Shown: positions 27,116-39,900 of the stretch, in pieces
Position numbering within the stretch: position 1 is the stretch's first letter
Layout of the letters: every line of letters starts with the position of its first letter
From: Synchiropus splendidus
Lineage: Eukaryota > Chordata > Actinopteri > Syngnathiformes > Callionymidae
NCBI RefSeq assembly: GCF_027744825.2
Contig: NC_071336.1
Span: 16,524,501-16,588,500 of the forward strand
Reading direction: 5' to 3'
DNA length: 64,000 bases
Translations under genes and position numbers: made by a program
The notes under the pieces: model-generated
What the model saw: the letters and a program-made list of their open reading frames with translations, nothing else
What the model was told of the DNA's origin: nothing
Databases searched by the model: none

Positions 27116-27166
<51 letters not shown>
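27116..27166. repeat. (TA)n microsatellite at the duplication junction
   Basis: A 51-base TA tract closes copy 1. It is followed by TTCAGAAT (27166-27173), three bases, then TTCAGAAT again (27177-27184), the second being the first bases of copy 2. Confidence 0.95.
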
Positions 27167-27169
<3 letters not shown>

Positions 27170-28818
27170 GAATATATTCAGAATCTTTTGGGTGGGTTTC
27201 ACGAAATTGTGACTTGCGATATTTTTTTAAAGATCTGTCCATCTTTAAATTAGATAGAATATAAATAATACTCGCATTTTTATTTGTGGTGACGCTAATT
27301 TTTACCATAAGATTAAAAGTTTGGGCTTCAGATATAGTACAGATATTACATAATCATCTTGGTTTTTGTTTGCTAGACACGACATAAAAGACGTTTCCTA
27401 AATTTTACTTTGACAGTCTCAGCCGGATGTCGTCAAGAAACAGCACTCGTCCCCTGGATTTCGCGCATGGGGGACTCAAAAAGGGGTGCAGCTCATGGGG
27501 GTGGGCGTGGACCAGAGGGGGAGTATTTGGATTGACGGGACTCGGGGCGGATCTTCCACGCTCTCATTACGGTCGTCTACTGTATTTAAATGAGCAGTGA
27601 AGTTGACTGATCCTTTCAGGTACCAATAAGACGCTGGATCCACTGTGACCTCACAACTATATCGTTCAATTAAATCAAGGGAGGATCCAATTAATGTAGC
27701 ATTAATCATGAATGGAAGCTCATTCATTGTTCTGTTGGAGCCTGATAACAGTAAAGTGCGGCTGCTCGTGAAAATGGAGACCAAACAAAGAGATTCACGT
27801 AACTGCAGAGTTGGCAGGTTCACGCCATCCGTGACTGCTGGTGCCTTGATTCCCCCTTTCCTCGATCACACTCACGCTCAGGTTTGTGGCCTCCGATCAT
27901 TGACACAGTGCTTTTCACCCTAAACCTAACCGTCCAAAACACATGGAAAATGACTAAACGTAACCAGGACTCTGACCCAAACGTGGCTGTTTTGAAGTCT
28001 TTGCCTTGTGGGGTCCTGCAAATGCGGTATTTTCCCCTAAATTGGTCCTCACTAGGATAGATAAGCTTAAACACACAGACACACACATCATAAGCATAAG
28101 CATTGTCCCCTCCTGGTCCCCATCATCCCCTCGCCAGCCTCCCTTCCAGATCCCAACAGCCCCCTCTCACCTCTCCCCTGTCCCACTGGACCATCTGTCA
28201 AACCCCTGCTGGACCAGTCACCCAGCTGCACCGCGGCTAATCGGTGGGGGGTCACTTTCTTTCTTAGCAGTCATGAAATCCATTAATGGTCACTGGTTTA
28301 GCCATTCTCCCCACTGTACGTCTGTGAGATTACATTCAAAGTATAATACTCACTGAACTGCAGCATAAAAGGAGCCCCTCCGCTGCTGCTCTGATTTCAC
28401 ATTCAAATACAGACTATGATTTAAAAAAAAAAAAACATTCTGAGATCATCTAAAGTAGCCTCACTGTACATGTTTCCATTCAGAATTCCTCATTTTGGGG
28501 ATCCAGTCTTGCGGTTAAAGAGTTTGGTCTTCAACATTTCTTGATTCCTGATGTTGTTTAGAGTGGATCAAACGCATTTTATTTGGACGTGAAACAGCAA
28601 ACGTCTCTTCTGATTAATTATGAATGACGAATTATTGTCATGTTTTGATCTTGTTGTCGCGTCTCTTATTTTAAACCGTGAAGCACTTAGTGAGTGCTGT
28701 CTGTGAAAGGTGGGATACAAATATAGTTTACTGACTCAGATTGTAAAACCCGGATTGTCCTGAGCATTCAGTCTGTCAGAGGAGACAAGAGCTCACCACA
28801 TAATATAATAATGACTGG

Positions 28819-28919
<101 letters not shown>

Positions 28920-30459
28920 GTTACTCTTTGTGGCAGCCTCTCATTGCCATCGCCCTTTCCCCAGTCTCTCACCCTAAACCTAACCGTCCAAAAGACATGG
29001 CTCACCTTAACCAGGACTCTGAACCAAACTTAAACCCAGTTATAATGGCCCAGTTATTTTTAACTTTTCTCCCTCAAATTCTATGTGGACTGGCCAAAAT
29101 GTCACACAGAGCATATCACAATATCACAGAGCAAAACGTACTCATAAGATCGATGACTTGTCAAAGATCGATCCACCAAAGAAACTTAATACATGTACAC
29201 ATGCACGTGTTGGTATCTCTATCTTAGTACAGACCTGTCATTGCCATGATGCTTTCCCCAGCCTTTCACTCTTAACTTAACCATCCAAAACAAATGTCTA
29301 ACCTGAACCAGGATTGTAAACCAAGCTTAAACCTCATTACTTTTACAGGCATTTTAGCCACCTAAACCTTGTGAGGACAGGCCAAAATATCTTCACAGGG
29401 CACAATGTCCTGACCAGAACGAAGGCTTGTCCAGACTTGGTACTCACAAGTATGGCAAAACAAGCCCACACACACACACACACACACACACTCACAGAGG
29501 ACCGTCACTGTCAGTGAGCCAGACACATGAGAACCAACAGCAGTGACACAAATTCCTGCTAATGAGTGAGAATATTCATGTTTCTCGCTGACCTGGATGC
29601 TTTTGTTAAAGTCCCAACAAGAGACAAACTGATTCTATTAAAGTACCGACCTGAGCACAGCCATTACTCAAAGCTGTTCTGATCACGACTAACCTCAGCA
29701 CGCGCAAACATGGTGTTCAATTCCAATGAAAAGCACTGTTTTTTTCCCCAGCAGTGATGTCACATGTTCTCACGATCTTTGTCCATCTTTTCCTCAGAGC
29801 CATTCCTCACTTCCGCTCGGATCCTCTCGCTGGTTCCCATGAGGGTTGTTGAGACGTTTCCTGACTGGCAGAGTGGATTTCCCATCCCGCTTTAACAGAA
29901 GCCACTTTTCAGCAATCTCTCTTGACATAAGATGGAGGTATTATTACCGTGAAAGTTTTGGTTTCAGTGGTGAATCACATGACCTTTCAGAAGAGTTTTG
30001 GTAGTGTGTAAAAATGCTTTCTTCTGCAGGTTTCCCAAGCGTGTACAGTTGAGAGTGGACCCCAGAGTAGAGAGTCAAACAAGCCAGAGTTGGACCTGTT
30101 GGACTTTTTTCTGTTTAAGTTATAACAGAAAATTAAGTATATTTAAAATGTGTTTTGGAAATTATTTTTTATTCTTCAGGTTTATTTTTTAGTACTTTAA
30201 GGGGTACATATACAGAGAATCATCCACAACAAGTGAATAAAAGAAGGGTGGTGAATTGAGAATTGTCTTGTTTCCGAAAAGAGGTGAGATTGTTAAAAGA
30301 AAAGTGAAAAGAGGTGATTGGCAGCAGCTGAAGGGGAGCACAAGAAGTTGTCTTGAAGAGAAGAGGAGACAGGGTGACTCCTGAAAGGGGGTTGCTACTG
30401 AGAATGAGTGGTATGTGATCTAGACGTGACCAGCCCAGCACCAGCTGCGCATGCTGCTG

Positions 30460-30500
<41 letters not shown>

Positions 30501-31808
30501 AGCAGTAATGGCCTTATCAACCACTGATGTCTGGAGCCAGTTACACATTAACACGGCTGGAATATAAATGTTGTGGCAGCCTGAGCGGCAGCTGATATCA
30601 CGAGAAGTGATGCAGTCAACAACTACAGTGCACACATGAAACAGCTATAGCACACTTATATACAATAAAACATGGTCGGAAAAAACTGTAACAGCTCATG
30701 CAGTGGTTTGTGTTTTGGATATGCAGGGTCGACATGCATATTTAAAGTCCGACCTCAGTCAGTCTAAGGCTGTAATTAATTTTCTCAGCAGTCATGTGAA
30801 AGGAAACCCCCTGATTCTAAGATACATACATACTTCTGTTGTCCCCAGAAGGCCTGACCCAAGCTTGCCACCTTACTTGAGTGGTAGCGCGCTCTAGTGG
30901 ACAGAGTGCAAAACTGCAGCATATAGGTTAGATGCAGTTTCGATTAAGATTGTAGCTGACAATGCTACGAATACCAAATGACAACACTACATTCTCTCAC
31001 TTAGTCTGATAAATTCCTCATTTTTAATTCATGAATATATTTTACAGACACCGCAAAATAGCTGGTAATAAATGCATTTCCCCACCAACGTCTTTAAATG
31101 ACCCCCAAAAATACAATTCTGGAAATTATTAGGAAAAAATATTAACTTTGTTCAATACAGCTCTAACACATGGACCATATCTGGTCCCTCAAGAGAACTC
31201 ATGTGACCAACAAGAGATGTGGTTGGCTCAAAATAATCTTCACTACGAATCAGGTGTTATGGTTACAACTGACACGCATGTCATTAAAATGGCACACAAA
31301 TATATCTGTCTTATACGGTTTTGCCATCTGGCGTGGGTGGCTGTTATAAGTCAGTAACTAATCTGGAAACTGAAAAATGACGGAATAAGTGATGCAAACA
31401 CAAAGGAATTAAATGAAAGACAGGAAGAGTTTTCATATATGTTTGTGCTTTGAGGAGAGCACTTCTCGTATTCTGAGTCTGTGGTGCAGCCACTTAAGGC
31501 TCTCGTTTCCTGTTGGAGGAGTGTCGCTTATACACACTTTCAGAAATCGCTACTTTGTTCAGCCAGCAGAGCAGAGCGTGTTTTAGAGTTTGTCCATTAT
31601 GTTTGACACCACTGAACTCAATCTTATGCTCTGGTCCAGACAGCCGATACAGACACGTCAAAGAACCGCAATTTTTTTTGCAGTTTTGGCTTGACTTACA
31701 TTTTTCTTTTTTTTCTTTTTATTTGTTCTATTTATTTTTAGTTCCATAACAATGGATTTTTGTTTTTTTGTTTTTTTTTGTTTTTATTATGGGGATTTAT
31801 ATTTGGGG

Positions 31809-32417
<609 letters not shown>

Positions 32418-32421
<4 letters not shown>

Positions 32422-32465
32422 ATATATATATATGTGTATATATATGTATAAAGAGAGAGAGAGAC
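32418..32465. repeat. TA/GA-rich simple repeat
   Basis: TA and GTATA runs followed by a short GAGAGAGA tract upstream of the h2az1 promoter. Confidence 0.7.
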
Positions 32466-32739
32466 ATAAAGGCATTGTTGTAATTGTTAACTGTAAACTA
32501 GATTTGGACTAGCTTGCCATTGTTCTTCCCATCATGGGGACATCTTGGCGGTTACAGCGTTTTCAAAGCATGATGAAATGATTTTCATACTAACACTGCA
32601 TGGCAAACATGGCCAACACACTATTCTCCGGGTTGTTTTCAGCCATGGACGCAGGACCGCTCTCGACGAGCCAAATATTTTGAAGCGCTTACTCGTCCCT
32701 AACGTTTGGATCGTGTTTTCCCGCAATTTGATAGTTGTC

Positions 32740-32948
32740 TTCGCCTATTGGTCCTCAATATTTGCTCAGAAACGCATTGCTAAAGGTGATTGGCTGCCAG
32801 GGCTGCCAAAGTTGCCCGGATGTAGGTTGGTTTCATATAAGCAGACAATTGTAGGCGGGTCGTAGTTCAAACTAGCAGCGTCTCCTCGGCGGTGGAACAC
32901 TCGCTCTTGGTTTGCGGTCCCAGGGTTGGATTTCGGTCGATTTTAAAC
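32740..32948 (+). promoter_or_regulatory. h2az1 promoter and 5' UTR
   Basis: Two inverted CCAAT boxes (ATTGG at 32747-32751 and 32789-32793) precede a TATAA at 32836-32840, which lies about 110 bases upstream of the ATG. Transcription should start near 32865, giving a 5' UTR of roughly 80 bases in CG-rich sequence. CCAAT plus TATA is a usual layout for vertebrate H2A.Z genes. The start site is inferred, not seen. Confidence 0.75.
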
Positions 32949-32951
32949 ATG
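32949..32951 (+). CDS. h2az1: h2az1 coding exon 1 (start codon only)
   Basis: ATG|GTGAGC: the coding part of exon 1 is just the initiator codon, as in other vertebrate H2A.Z genes. Confidence 0.95.
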
Positions 32952-33877
32952 GTGAGCGCCCTTTCCTCCTCAAACGACTCGTAATAGCGATTACCAGCGT
33001 TTGTGTGTGCTCATGGAGTGTGGAGTCTTTCTGTAACCGTGGTTAGCCTTTGTGTGGCTATGCTAACTAGCAATGCTACGTGCTTAGCCGCCAAACGCTC
33101 AAAAAAGCTAAAAACAGGCGGCAAATTGGTCCTTTGTGCCCGATGCAACGTTGTATTTTTTAGGCTATTGATTTTTTTTCTTTTGTAGGCTGGTGGAAAA
33201 GCAGGCAAAGATTCCGGAAAAACCAAGACGAAGGCTATTTCGCGCTCCCAGCGAGCAGGCTTGCAGGTCCGTTCATTCATCGTTTGGCTTGTGCTAACAT
33301 GCTAACAGCCGGACGAAGGTTATTGGCTGGTGGCCGACCCTCACCCACCGACCACTGAGTCTCCTTTGTCTCGCTGATGGTTTATATTCTTGTCGCTGCA
33401 GTTCCCCGTGGGTCGTATCCACAGACACCTCAAGTCCAGAACCACCAGCCACGGCAGAGTGGGCGCCACCGCCGCCGTCTACAGCGCTGCCATCCTCGAA
33501 TACCTCACCGCTGAGGTAACGCTGCTGCCGCCTCGCTGCGTGTGCCTGTATTGGCCTGGAGGTGTTGAACGTCTGGGGTTTGTTTCTAGGTTTTGGAGTT
33601 GGCTGGAAATGCTTCCAAGGATCTTAAGGTGAAACGTATCACCCCCCGCCATTTACAGCTGGCCATCAGAGGAGACGAGGAGCTGGATTCTCTTATCAAA
33701 GCCACCATTGCTGGCGGAGGTGAGTTCCAACCAACTTAGTTGGGTTAGAAATGCGACCGATGTTGGAGTGGCTTCACAGGTAGAACTGAGCACTGACCTC
33801 TGTCCTTCCTTCCAGGTGTGATCCCCCACATCCACAAGTCTCTGATTGGAAAGAAGGGCCAGCAGAAGACCGTATAA
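32949..33877 (+). CDS. h2az1: Histone H2A variant H2A.Z.1, complete, five exons
   Basis: Exons 32949-32951 (ATG only), 33189-33266, 33402-33515, 33590-33719 and 33816-33877 join in frame with GT-AG introns to 128 codons and a TAA stop, the full length of vertebrate H2A.Z. The protein has the acetylatable N-tail ([11 protein letters not shown]), the fold segment [19 protein letters not shown], the acidic-patch region and docking domain ([20 protein letters not shown]) and the tail [17 protein letters not shown]14, S38 and V127 (numbered without Met) are the residues that separate H2A.Z.1 from H2A.Z.2 (A, T, A). T12 and I17 differ from the mammalian A12 and V17. H2A.Z replaces H2A in promoter nucleosomes and is deposited by SRCAP and p400. 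Introns and poly(A) signals fit a replication-independent histone gene. Confidence 0.97.
33189..33266 (+). CDS. h2az1: h2az1 coding exon 2
   Basis: Acceptor TTTTGTAG|GCTGG and donor TTGCAG|GTCCGT. Encodes the N-terminal tail, 26 codons. Confidence 0.96.
33402..33515 (+). CDS. h2az1: h2az1 coding exon 3
   Basis: Acceptor CGCTGCAG|TTCCCC and donor GCTGAG|GTAACG. Encodes [10 protein letters not shown] through EYLTAE, 38 codons. Confidence 0.96.
33590..33719 (+). CDS. h2az1: h2az1 coding exon 4
   Basis: Acceptor TTTCTAG|GTTTTG and donor GGCGGAG|GTGAGT. Encodes [12 protein letters not shown] through IKATIAGG plus one base. Confidence 0.96.
33816..33877 (+). CDS. h2az1: h2az1 coding exon 5
   Basis: Acceptor CTTCCAG|GTGTG. 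Encodes [20 protein letters not shown] and the TAA stop at 33875-33877. Confidence 0.97.
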
Positions 33878-34109
33878 CCTGAAGTGCTCTGAAAGGCATC
33901 CGTGCCATCTCAGGACGAAGTCTTTGCCGCGTGGTTTAATTGTCCCTGTAGATCATCTTTTAGGAGTTTTTGTATGGTTGAACATTTACTCACTGGGGTA
34001 TTTTTTAAAAGTGGCTTCAAAGAAGCTCATTTTTTTGTTTTGATTTTATTTTTCTTGCTGCAGTTTTGTCATGCTTATTGTGGCATTCCCATATTCTGTT
34101 TGTCGCTCG

Positions 34110-34115
34110 AATAAA
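34110..34115 (+). terminator. h2az1 proximal poly(A) signal
   Basis: AATAAA about 230 bases after the stop codon, which would give a short 3' UTR. Confidence 0.7.
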
Positions 34116-34362
34116 ATCTCCGACAGTTACCGATTTATCAGTCCTGAAGATTTTACATCGTCATCAAATGCCCGCTTCGGTTTGGGTTCATTGTTCTTTG
34201 GTTTCAGTTGCTATGCCCAGTTTGGTGAAATGTGATTACACGACGTGATGTTACCGGTATCCAAAATGTCTTTTCAGTCTGACGTTTCATGATCGACTTT
34301 TGTTTGGCATGAGTTTGTGCGCATGTTTAGCATCTGTTGTAAATGGATGGAGGACTACTCTG

Positions 34363-34368
34363 AATAAA
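34363..34368 (+). terminator. h2az1 distal poly(A) signal
   Basis: A second AATAAA followed by a GT-rich stretch (gggtgttttc), about 490 bases after the stop. Both sites may be used. Confidence 0.65.
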
Positions 34369-34399
34369 GACTAATGGTTATCACCATGTTTGACTGGGT

Positions 34400-35340
34400 G
34401 TTTTCAGAAGGACCTCTTTTCTACTATGTCCAGTAATGGAGTCAAGGAAAAATCCTAATTCACTTACCGGGTATCTATTATGGTATAGAAGCAAAGTCAG
34501 TGTATTAACATTTACTGTAATGGATGCGGCAAGTCCTTGCTTAAATGTAAAGGCCCCAATACTACAAGAACCTGTCTGGAAGCCCATAGGTTTTTTCTGA
34601 AGCTGAGTCAACACAGTAGGATCTGGTTTCTGAAGATGTTTGGTTGGAACAGAAACCTTTGTCCAGCCTCCCATGGACAGGTCACCTGTCCTTTGTGGGA
34701 TGAATTTCTGTTCTATTTAAACAAAAAATGACCCTGCAACATTCATTTTAATGAGTGACACAAACATGTTTTTCTGCCATAGTGTACGATCGATGTAAAC
34801 TTTAACGTCTACTTCATTTTATTTAGAATTGGTAATGCACTTGTACAATAAGTAAACCATTTGACACGCGGCATTGACAGTGCTGGAAGTTCCGCTGTTC
34901 ACCGCTTGATGGCAATGTAACGCCAGTAACTGAAACTAACAGTTGGTGTTCAATGAACGACGGTGCAGTGGAGAAGCTGGATAATAATTCAGCAGTCGTT
35001 ACATAGAGGACAGAAGTGACGCCGTAGACACGAGTCCTCTACCCGCCAGAGACAGAGACAGTAATAGCAACGGTAAAAGAACTTTGTTGTTTCTTGCACC
35101 CAGCGCGTCCTTTCCCGCTGATGGAGTCGTGACGCGCTCTTGGTTAATGTGGAGAGGCTGAACGAGCCGTGAAACATGGCGTCTGTCAGGACAAACCTTT
35201 CCTTTCTGAGGGACATTGATATTTTCCTGGTTTTCTCTTGAAACAAAATTCAAATCCTGCGTGGATTTAATTGGAAAAACTGAGATTATTATAAGCAACA
35301 ATGTTCCTTGTTATTCTCTGACTAGTGTCGCTGCTGGTCA

Positions 35341-35371
<31 letters not shown>

Positions 35372-36163
35372 CTGATCAGCATGAAAGTGTGTAAATCTGT
35401 GGTTGGGAGCTGCCAGAGCGCCAGGCTCAGCGGGGGCTCCAAGTTTTGGCTAATGGAGATCAGATGTGACGTTGAAAAATCATTAGAGGAACCTTGGAGC
35501 CGGTTCGCACGCAGCACCAAAGCCCGTCTCGCTGGCTTGTCCCAACGAATCAAACCTGCTGCTGAGCCCAAACGCCATAACTGGACAAATGAGTGCGGCA
35601 GCTACCTGGGTGCTGCACTCACACCGCCTCACTCCTGGAGAAATAATGAGAGCGACCATTAGCAACGGGATCCACATGCAGCCCAAGTTCAAAGATCATT
35701 ATCAGGTGCTGCTGCGCTCCATTCATGTGGGGCAACAGCCGTGTGGTTGCTGCAGGACCGGAGCTCAGACTTGGTAAATATTGAGACTGCCTTCCTCAGA
35801 CTGCTCTGCTGCTCACTGGCCGGCCCCATGAACTCACTGCACTCGCCCATCAGACAGAGGGATTTATCTGGTGCGCCTGGCGCGTGCACTCCGGCCTTAC
35901 CTTGGACCAGATCCCAACACCTGGATCAGAGATGTCAGAAGCGGCTAAATCAAGGAGGTCACCCACAAGCAGAGACGCTGAAAATAGTTCTGGACTTTGA
36001 TGCAATACAACTCAAATGGAGAACATCCAGATATAAAAGCCCTGCTTCTCTCTAATGGTGGTGCTAGAGGTATTCATTACACATCACATTTCATATACCA
36101 CATTAGTGATGATAACAACGTCTACAGACCCAAAATCCAAAGTCCGGGACAGATCACATAATG
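34400..36163. other. Intergenic DNA, no gene recognised
   Basis: Holds a 27-base A run at 35343-35369 and, at 35381-36055, overlapping plus-strand open frames of 62-104 codons in different frames. None resembles a known protein or continues across plausible splice sites. Nothing else is supported. Confidence 0.6.
35343..35369. repeat. Poly(A) tract, 27 bp
   Basis: Uninterrupted A run. It could be the tail of an old retro-insertion, but no matching 5' sequence or target duplication was recognised. Confidence 0.85.
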
Positions 36164-36692
36164 CAGAGGTCACAAAAGGACCACATTAGAAACTGTTGCG
36201 AGGGGCCATCATCAAAGAAAGGCAGCGATGACTATAAAACATGACAGAAAAATATCCAAAATGTATACTTAAGTACAAGCACAAAATGAACCTAAGGAGA
36301 TGACATGTAACTCAGGATATTAAGAAGTGTAAATATGCCAGGAAACCCATTGAAATATTTCAATTCATATGCACTTAATTTGAATATAAATCAACTATGG
36401 ACGAGATGTTCCAGATAGAAGGTCGATTTATTTCATTATATTTTCAGTATTCCTTCAATGTGTTTTGAGGAACATGGAAAAACACAAAAATGGCCAACGA
36501 AAAGACGAAATTTTTTGTCTTTAAACAACATGCTATACGTACTGCTAAAGTGGTGGTGGTGACTAAAAGAGAACAATAAAAGGCAAAACATTCGGACATA
36601 TTAGTTATAGTTTTAGTTGGTCGTCAAACGGGCCACGAAAACACAGGCATCGTGCCACATATGGCCTTCGGGCCGCACTTTGCCCAGGTCTG
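36164..36692. mobile_element. Degenerate hAT-like DNA element, 529 bp
   Basis: The left end starts CAGAGGTCACAAAAGG and the right end closes GGGCCGCACTTTGCCCAGG then TCTG, wording typical of hAT (Charlie-like) termini. Flanking 8-mers acataatg (36156-36163) and gcataatg (36693-36700) match at 7 of 8 positions, fitting an 8-base hAT target duplication. There is no transposase frame, so it is a non-autonomous copy. Confidence 0.6.
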
Positions 36693-36700
36693 GCATAATG

Positions 36701-39700
36701 GCTTCCAGAGTGTCTGTGGCCTGAAGGAAGCTGGAACCCTGAACCAGCTTCACTTCCTTCGCTGTAATTGCAACCAAACCATGGACCCCCAGCCTCGGCC
36801 CACTCTCCTCTCATTTGACACGCAGACCATTAATAAATCATGGACAGGGAAGCTGACAAAAGTGCTCATTTGAAAAACCAAAGGGTTATTTAGCCATCAG
36901 CTGGACACACTTCGGACGCTCATTACTTCAACTTTGACCCAAACCTTTGATCATGAGACTCCCAGGCCACGGCTCAGTGAGTTAAAAAAAAAACTGTTGC
37001 TCACTTTCACGGCAGATTTTAGAGAAGTCCTGAGTTTCACTTCACACTTTTGAAGCACTAAACCCAACTGTATGACCAACATTTGAAGAGTTCAATACAG
37101 GCCAAGCCAACACATTCTGACTGACCTGAGTGGTTCGGCCACAGGACACAGCTGATGTAAACAATTCAATATTCCTATTGAAAGTTTTCAGTGAGGTGGC
37201 CAGTTTGCAAACTTCAGCAAAACAAAGCTTGGTAAATACGATCTGGATCTGATCTGATAACTGAAGGAAACAAAAAAGTGCATCTACATTTCTTTACTTT
37301 TTGCCTGTTTTGATAGTTTTAATAGTAGTCTTAATGTGGTGAACGTTATAGCTCTTGGGAAAATGTAGCCAAAGTGGATTTCCAAGTACACAATTCAAGT
37401 TCCCCAAATGTAAGTACAAGATTGAAATCGATGAAATATACACCAAAAAAAACAACATGAGTTTGTGCTTCCTTGTAAATGGAGCTGGTCCATATCAAGA
37501 AGTGACTCCTTCACTTTTATTGAACTACAGAATTGTGCTGATTCGGTTGCAGATATTCATCTTATTGTAAATATCAACAAAGTCGTCGGCTGCTCCTCCA
37601 TTCTAATGAGCAGTGAGCGATGGCTATGACCACAGGCGCACGCTACGCACCAGCCAATTGAACAGGAACATGAATATGACTTAACTTCATGCAGATGACA
37701 TTCTGACTACATGCCGGTGGTGCAATGCAGATCTGCTAAGAAAAACCTGACTCTAAAAGAAACTGCGCGAGTTGTCCTCCATCATGAAGCGACCGCTCTC
37801 CATCATACACGCATATGAGCAGAGTCATAATTTACCCAGGATGATCTGATCTCAGGATTAAAGCTATACACTTTGTTATTAATTTCATAATGTGTACAAT
37901 TCATAGATAGCAGTCTGTATACTGTGCGATTCCTTAGTTTACACGAGAATTAGCGCAGGATCCCGATCCCCCATTCACATATATGAGCTAACGGCTAACT
38001 TATCTGCAGTGTCAACACGGAATACTGCACAAACACGGAAAACCAGAATTCCGACCCTCAGGGCAACGTTAAGAGTCCGTTCTTTCTTTAGCTTCTTATT
38101 TTGACTCAAAGGTTGGAAATGTCTGCCATACTTTCCGGCATCTCTTTGCTTGTTTACTTTCTTGAACTGGTGTTAGAATGAAGAAATGGCGAGGCACTTG
38201 GGAGCAGGATGGGGAGCGTCTCCTCATTCACCAAATTTGTTCATTATTTGTCGCCTGGTGGGCATCAAAGCTGCCCGGTCAGTGGACTGCACACCAACAA
38301 AGGCGACATGATAACACTTGAAGCGGATGTGAAGAGGATTTCAAGTGTTTTCTTCCCTCTTCCTTGTTCAAGTTCACATGGCAGGTGGTTGAGACGGGCT
38401 GAATAGGAGCGGGTCGAGACGCTCCTCCTCCTGGAACCATCACACATGGCCAACCGATCAGAAGAACCAAGACTGGGAGCGCCACTGCGAGTTTGCCACA
38501 TTTGAGGCTTCTTATAAAAAAAAAAAACTTTTGCCTTCAACTGTTCAAGTTTTGGAGCGGTCTGGCATTGTCTGTGTGAGCACAGACGGGGTGGGCTGGC
38601 AGAGGTCACGGTCCACTGGCCTGCCTGGATCCATCAAGAGCAACAAAGGCGGCGAGAGAAGCTGTGCCAAACCCCCTGATATCAAAGAGCAGGTCTGGGA
38701 TTGGGATCCGCTCCAAAAGCCTGGACCCATTTTGGTAGTGTAGGAGGTCTTCGAGGATGTTAAAACAGGCCGAGCAGCATCTGAGGAGGGCTCTCTGCCC
38801 CGTCCCGTCTCTGACCTCCATTTGAAGTCTGCTTGCTTTTGTTCTTTGCATAACATGATCCGATGTCTGAAGAGCTAATTTGTATGCATTGAATCCGGGG
38901 TACAGGAGACAAGAGCGGCCCGCCACCCAGAATCCCCCAGTGAAGAGCGCAGGAAGGTCGACACCATTATTAGCCATAGGAGAGAGAGGAGGGAGGAGGA
39001 GGAGGGGGGCCACGTTGAAGCCAAAGCAGAAGAGCAAATGAAAGACAGATGAGAAGTGTCTCTGAATCACTGCGGATGGGATGACGACGGTCGGTGGTCA
39101 GGGGTAAAACAATCATCAGCTTGCAGTTTACACCAAATAACATCGAAAATCTTCACGATCAATAATGCTGAATGCTTGCTATCAGAGCTCAGTACGTCCT
39201 TTGCGTTTCAAGTCAACGTTTTTGTTGGCGTTGATTATGAAACTAAAATACTGACAGCGAAAAACAATGTCATTACTTTATAAATTCTTGAAGATAAAGA
39301 GCATGAAGGCGACATGATGATGAGTCTAGTCGGGTTTTGTTCACACGCTGTTTCACTTACCGTGAGCCTGGGCCGCAGTGTTCCTCCGTGAGTGTGTTGA
39401 ACATTAAACTCTGCCCTAAGAGTGTGACAGGAGCCCCGCTCCGGCACCATAGCAGTCGCACGTGTACGGTCCTGAAAAGGCAGGTGAGCCGCTACAGTTA
39501 GGAGGCCTGTGAGTCATAGGGCGATCGACTCTAGGTTTTCTCCTCAGCAACTCATTTGCCATTGATGTCCAGGACTCAGCAGCATTGCTAATAGGATTTC
39601 AAGTCTGAACACTCTGTGGTCAACAACCATTGTAGAAGTGTTTGTCTGCATGTTTTACTTTCCTCCCTCCAAGTTTGCCAGACCTGTTGAGACGGCTGGA

Positions 39701-39900
39701 CGGAGGGAATGTAGGAGGAAGCGAAGACTTTTCATCAGCTATGCGCTTTAATGACTTCCGCGAGCTGCTTTTTGACTGTGGTCCAGAGCCTCGGTGGGGG
39801 AGGGGGGGAGGAGGGGCGGCGGCTTTTCTCCTCAGCTCTGGCCTCATGCCAGTGTGACAATCAACGTCTCTGTGTCTCTACTGTGGGAGATTATTTCAAA
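36701..39900. other. Intergenic DNA, with an unexplained minus-strand open frame
   Basis: No recognised gene. The longest frame, 38606-39070 on the minus strand (154 codons), shows no known domain and is discussed as a finding. Between 37,000 and 38,200 I see only AT-rich sequence and short open frames. Confidence 0.55.

Larger units (their letters stand above)
22482..27176. repeat. 4.7 kb tandem duplication, copy 1
   Basis: From TTCAGAATCTTTTGGGTGGG at 22482 the sequence is repeated at an offset of 4695 bases up to the CA tract, then 4697 bases beyond it. Every stretch I compared, and every open frame translated from both copies, is identical. The only differences are CA and TA tract lengths. 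The unit contains CA-linked repeats B, C and D, several microsatellites and T-rich DNA, with no recognisable gene. Confidence 0.93.

Noticed and set aside
27055..27264. Frames encoding long Tyr-Ile runs
   Set aside because: These are translations of the (TA)n tract.
35176..35241. ATG in a good context (aaacATGGCG) downstream of h2az1
   Set aside because: The frame closes after 21 codons, no in-frame splice continuation was recognised and the peptide resembles nothing known.
35381..36055. Cluster of plus-strand open frames after a poly(A) run
   Set aside because: The frames are in different phases, overlap, have no recognisable domain and cannot be joined by convincing splice sites.
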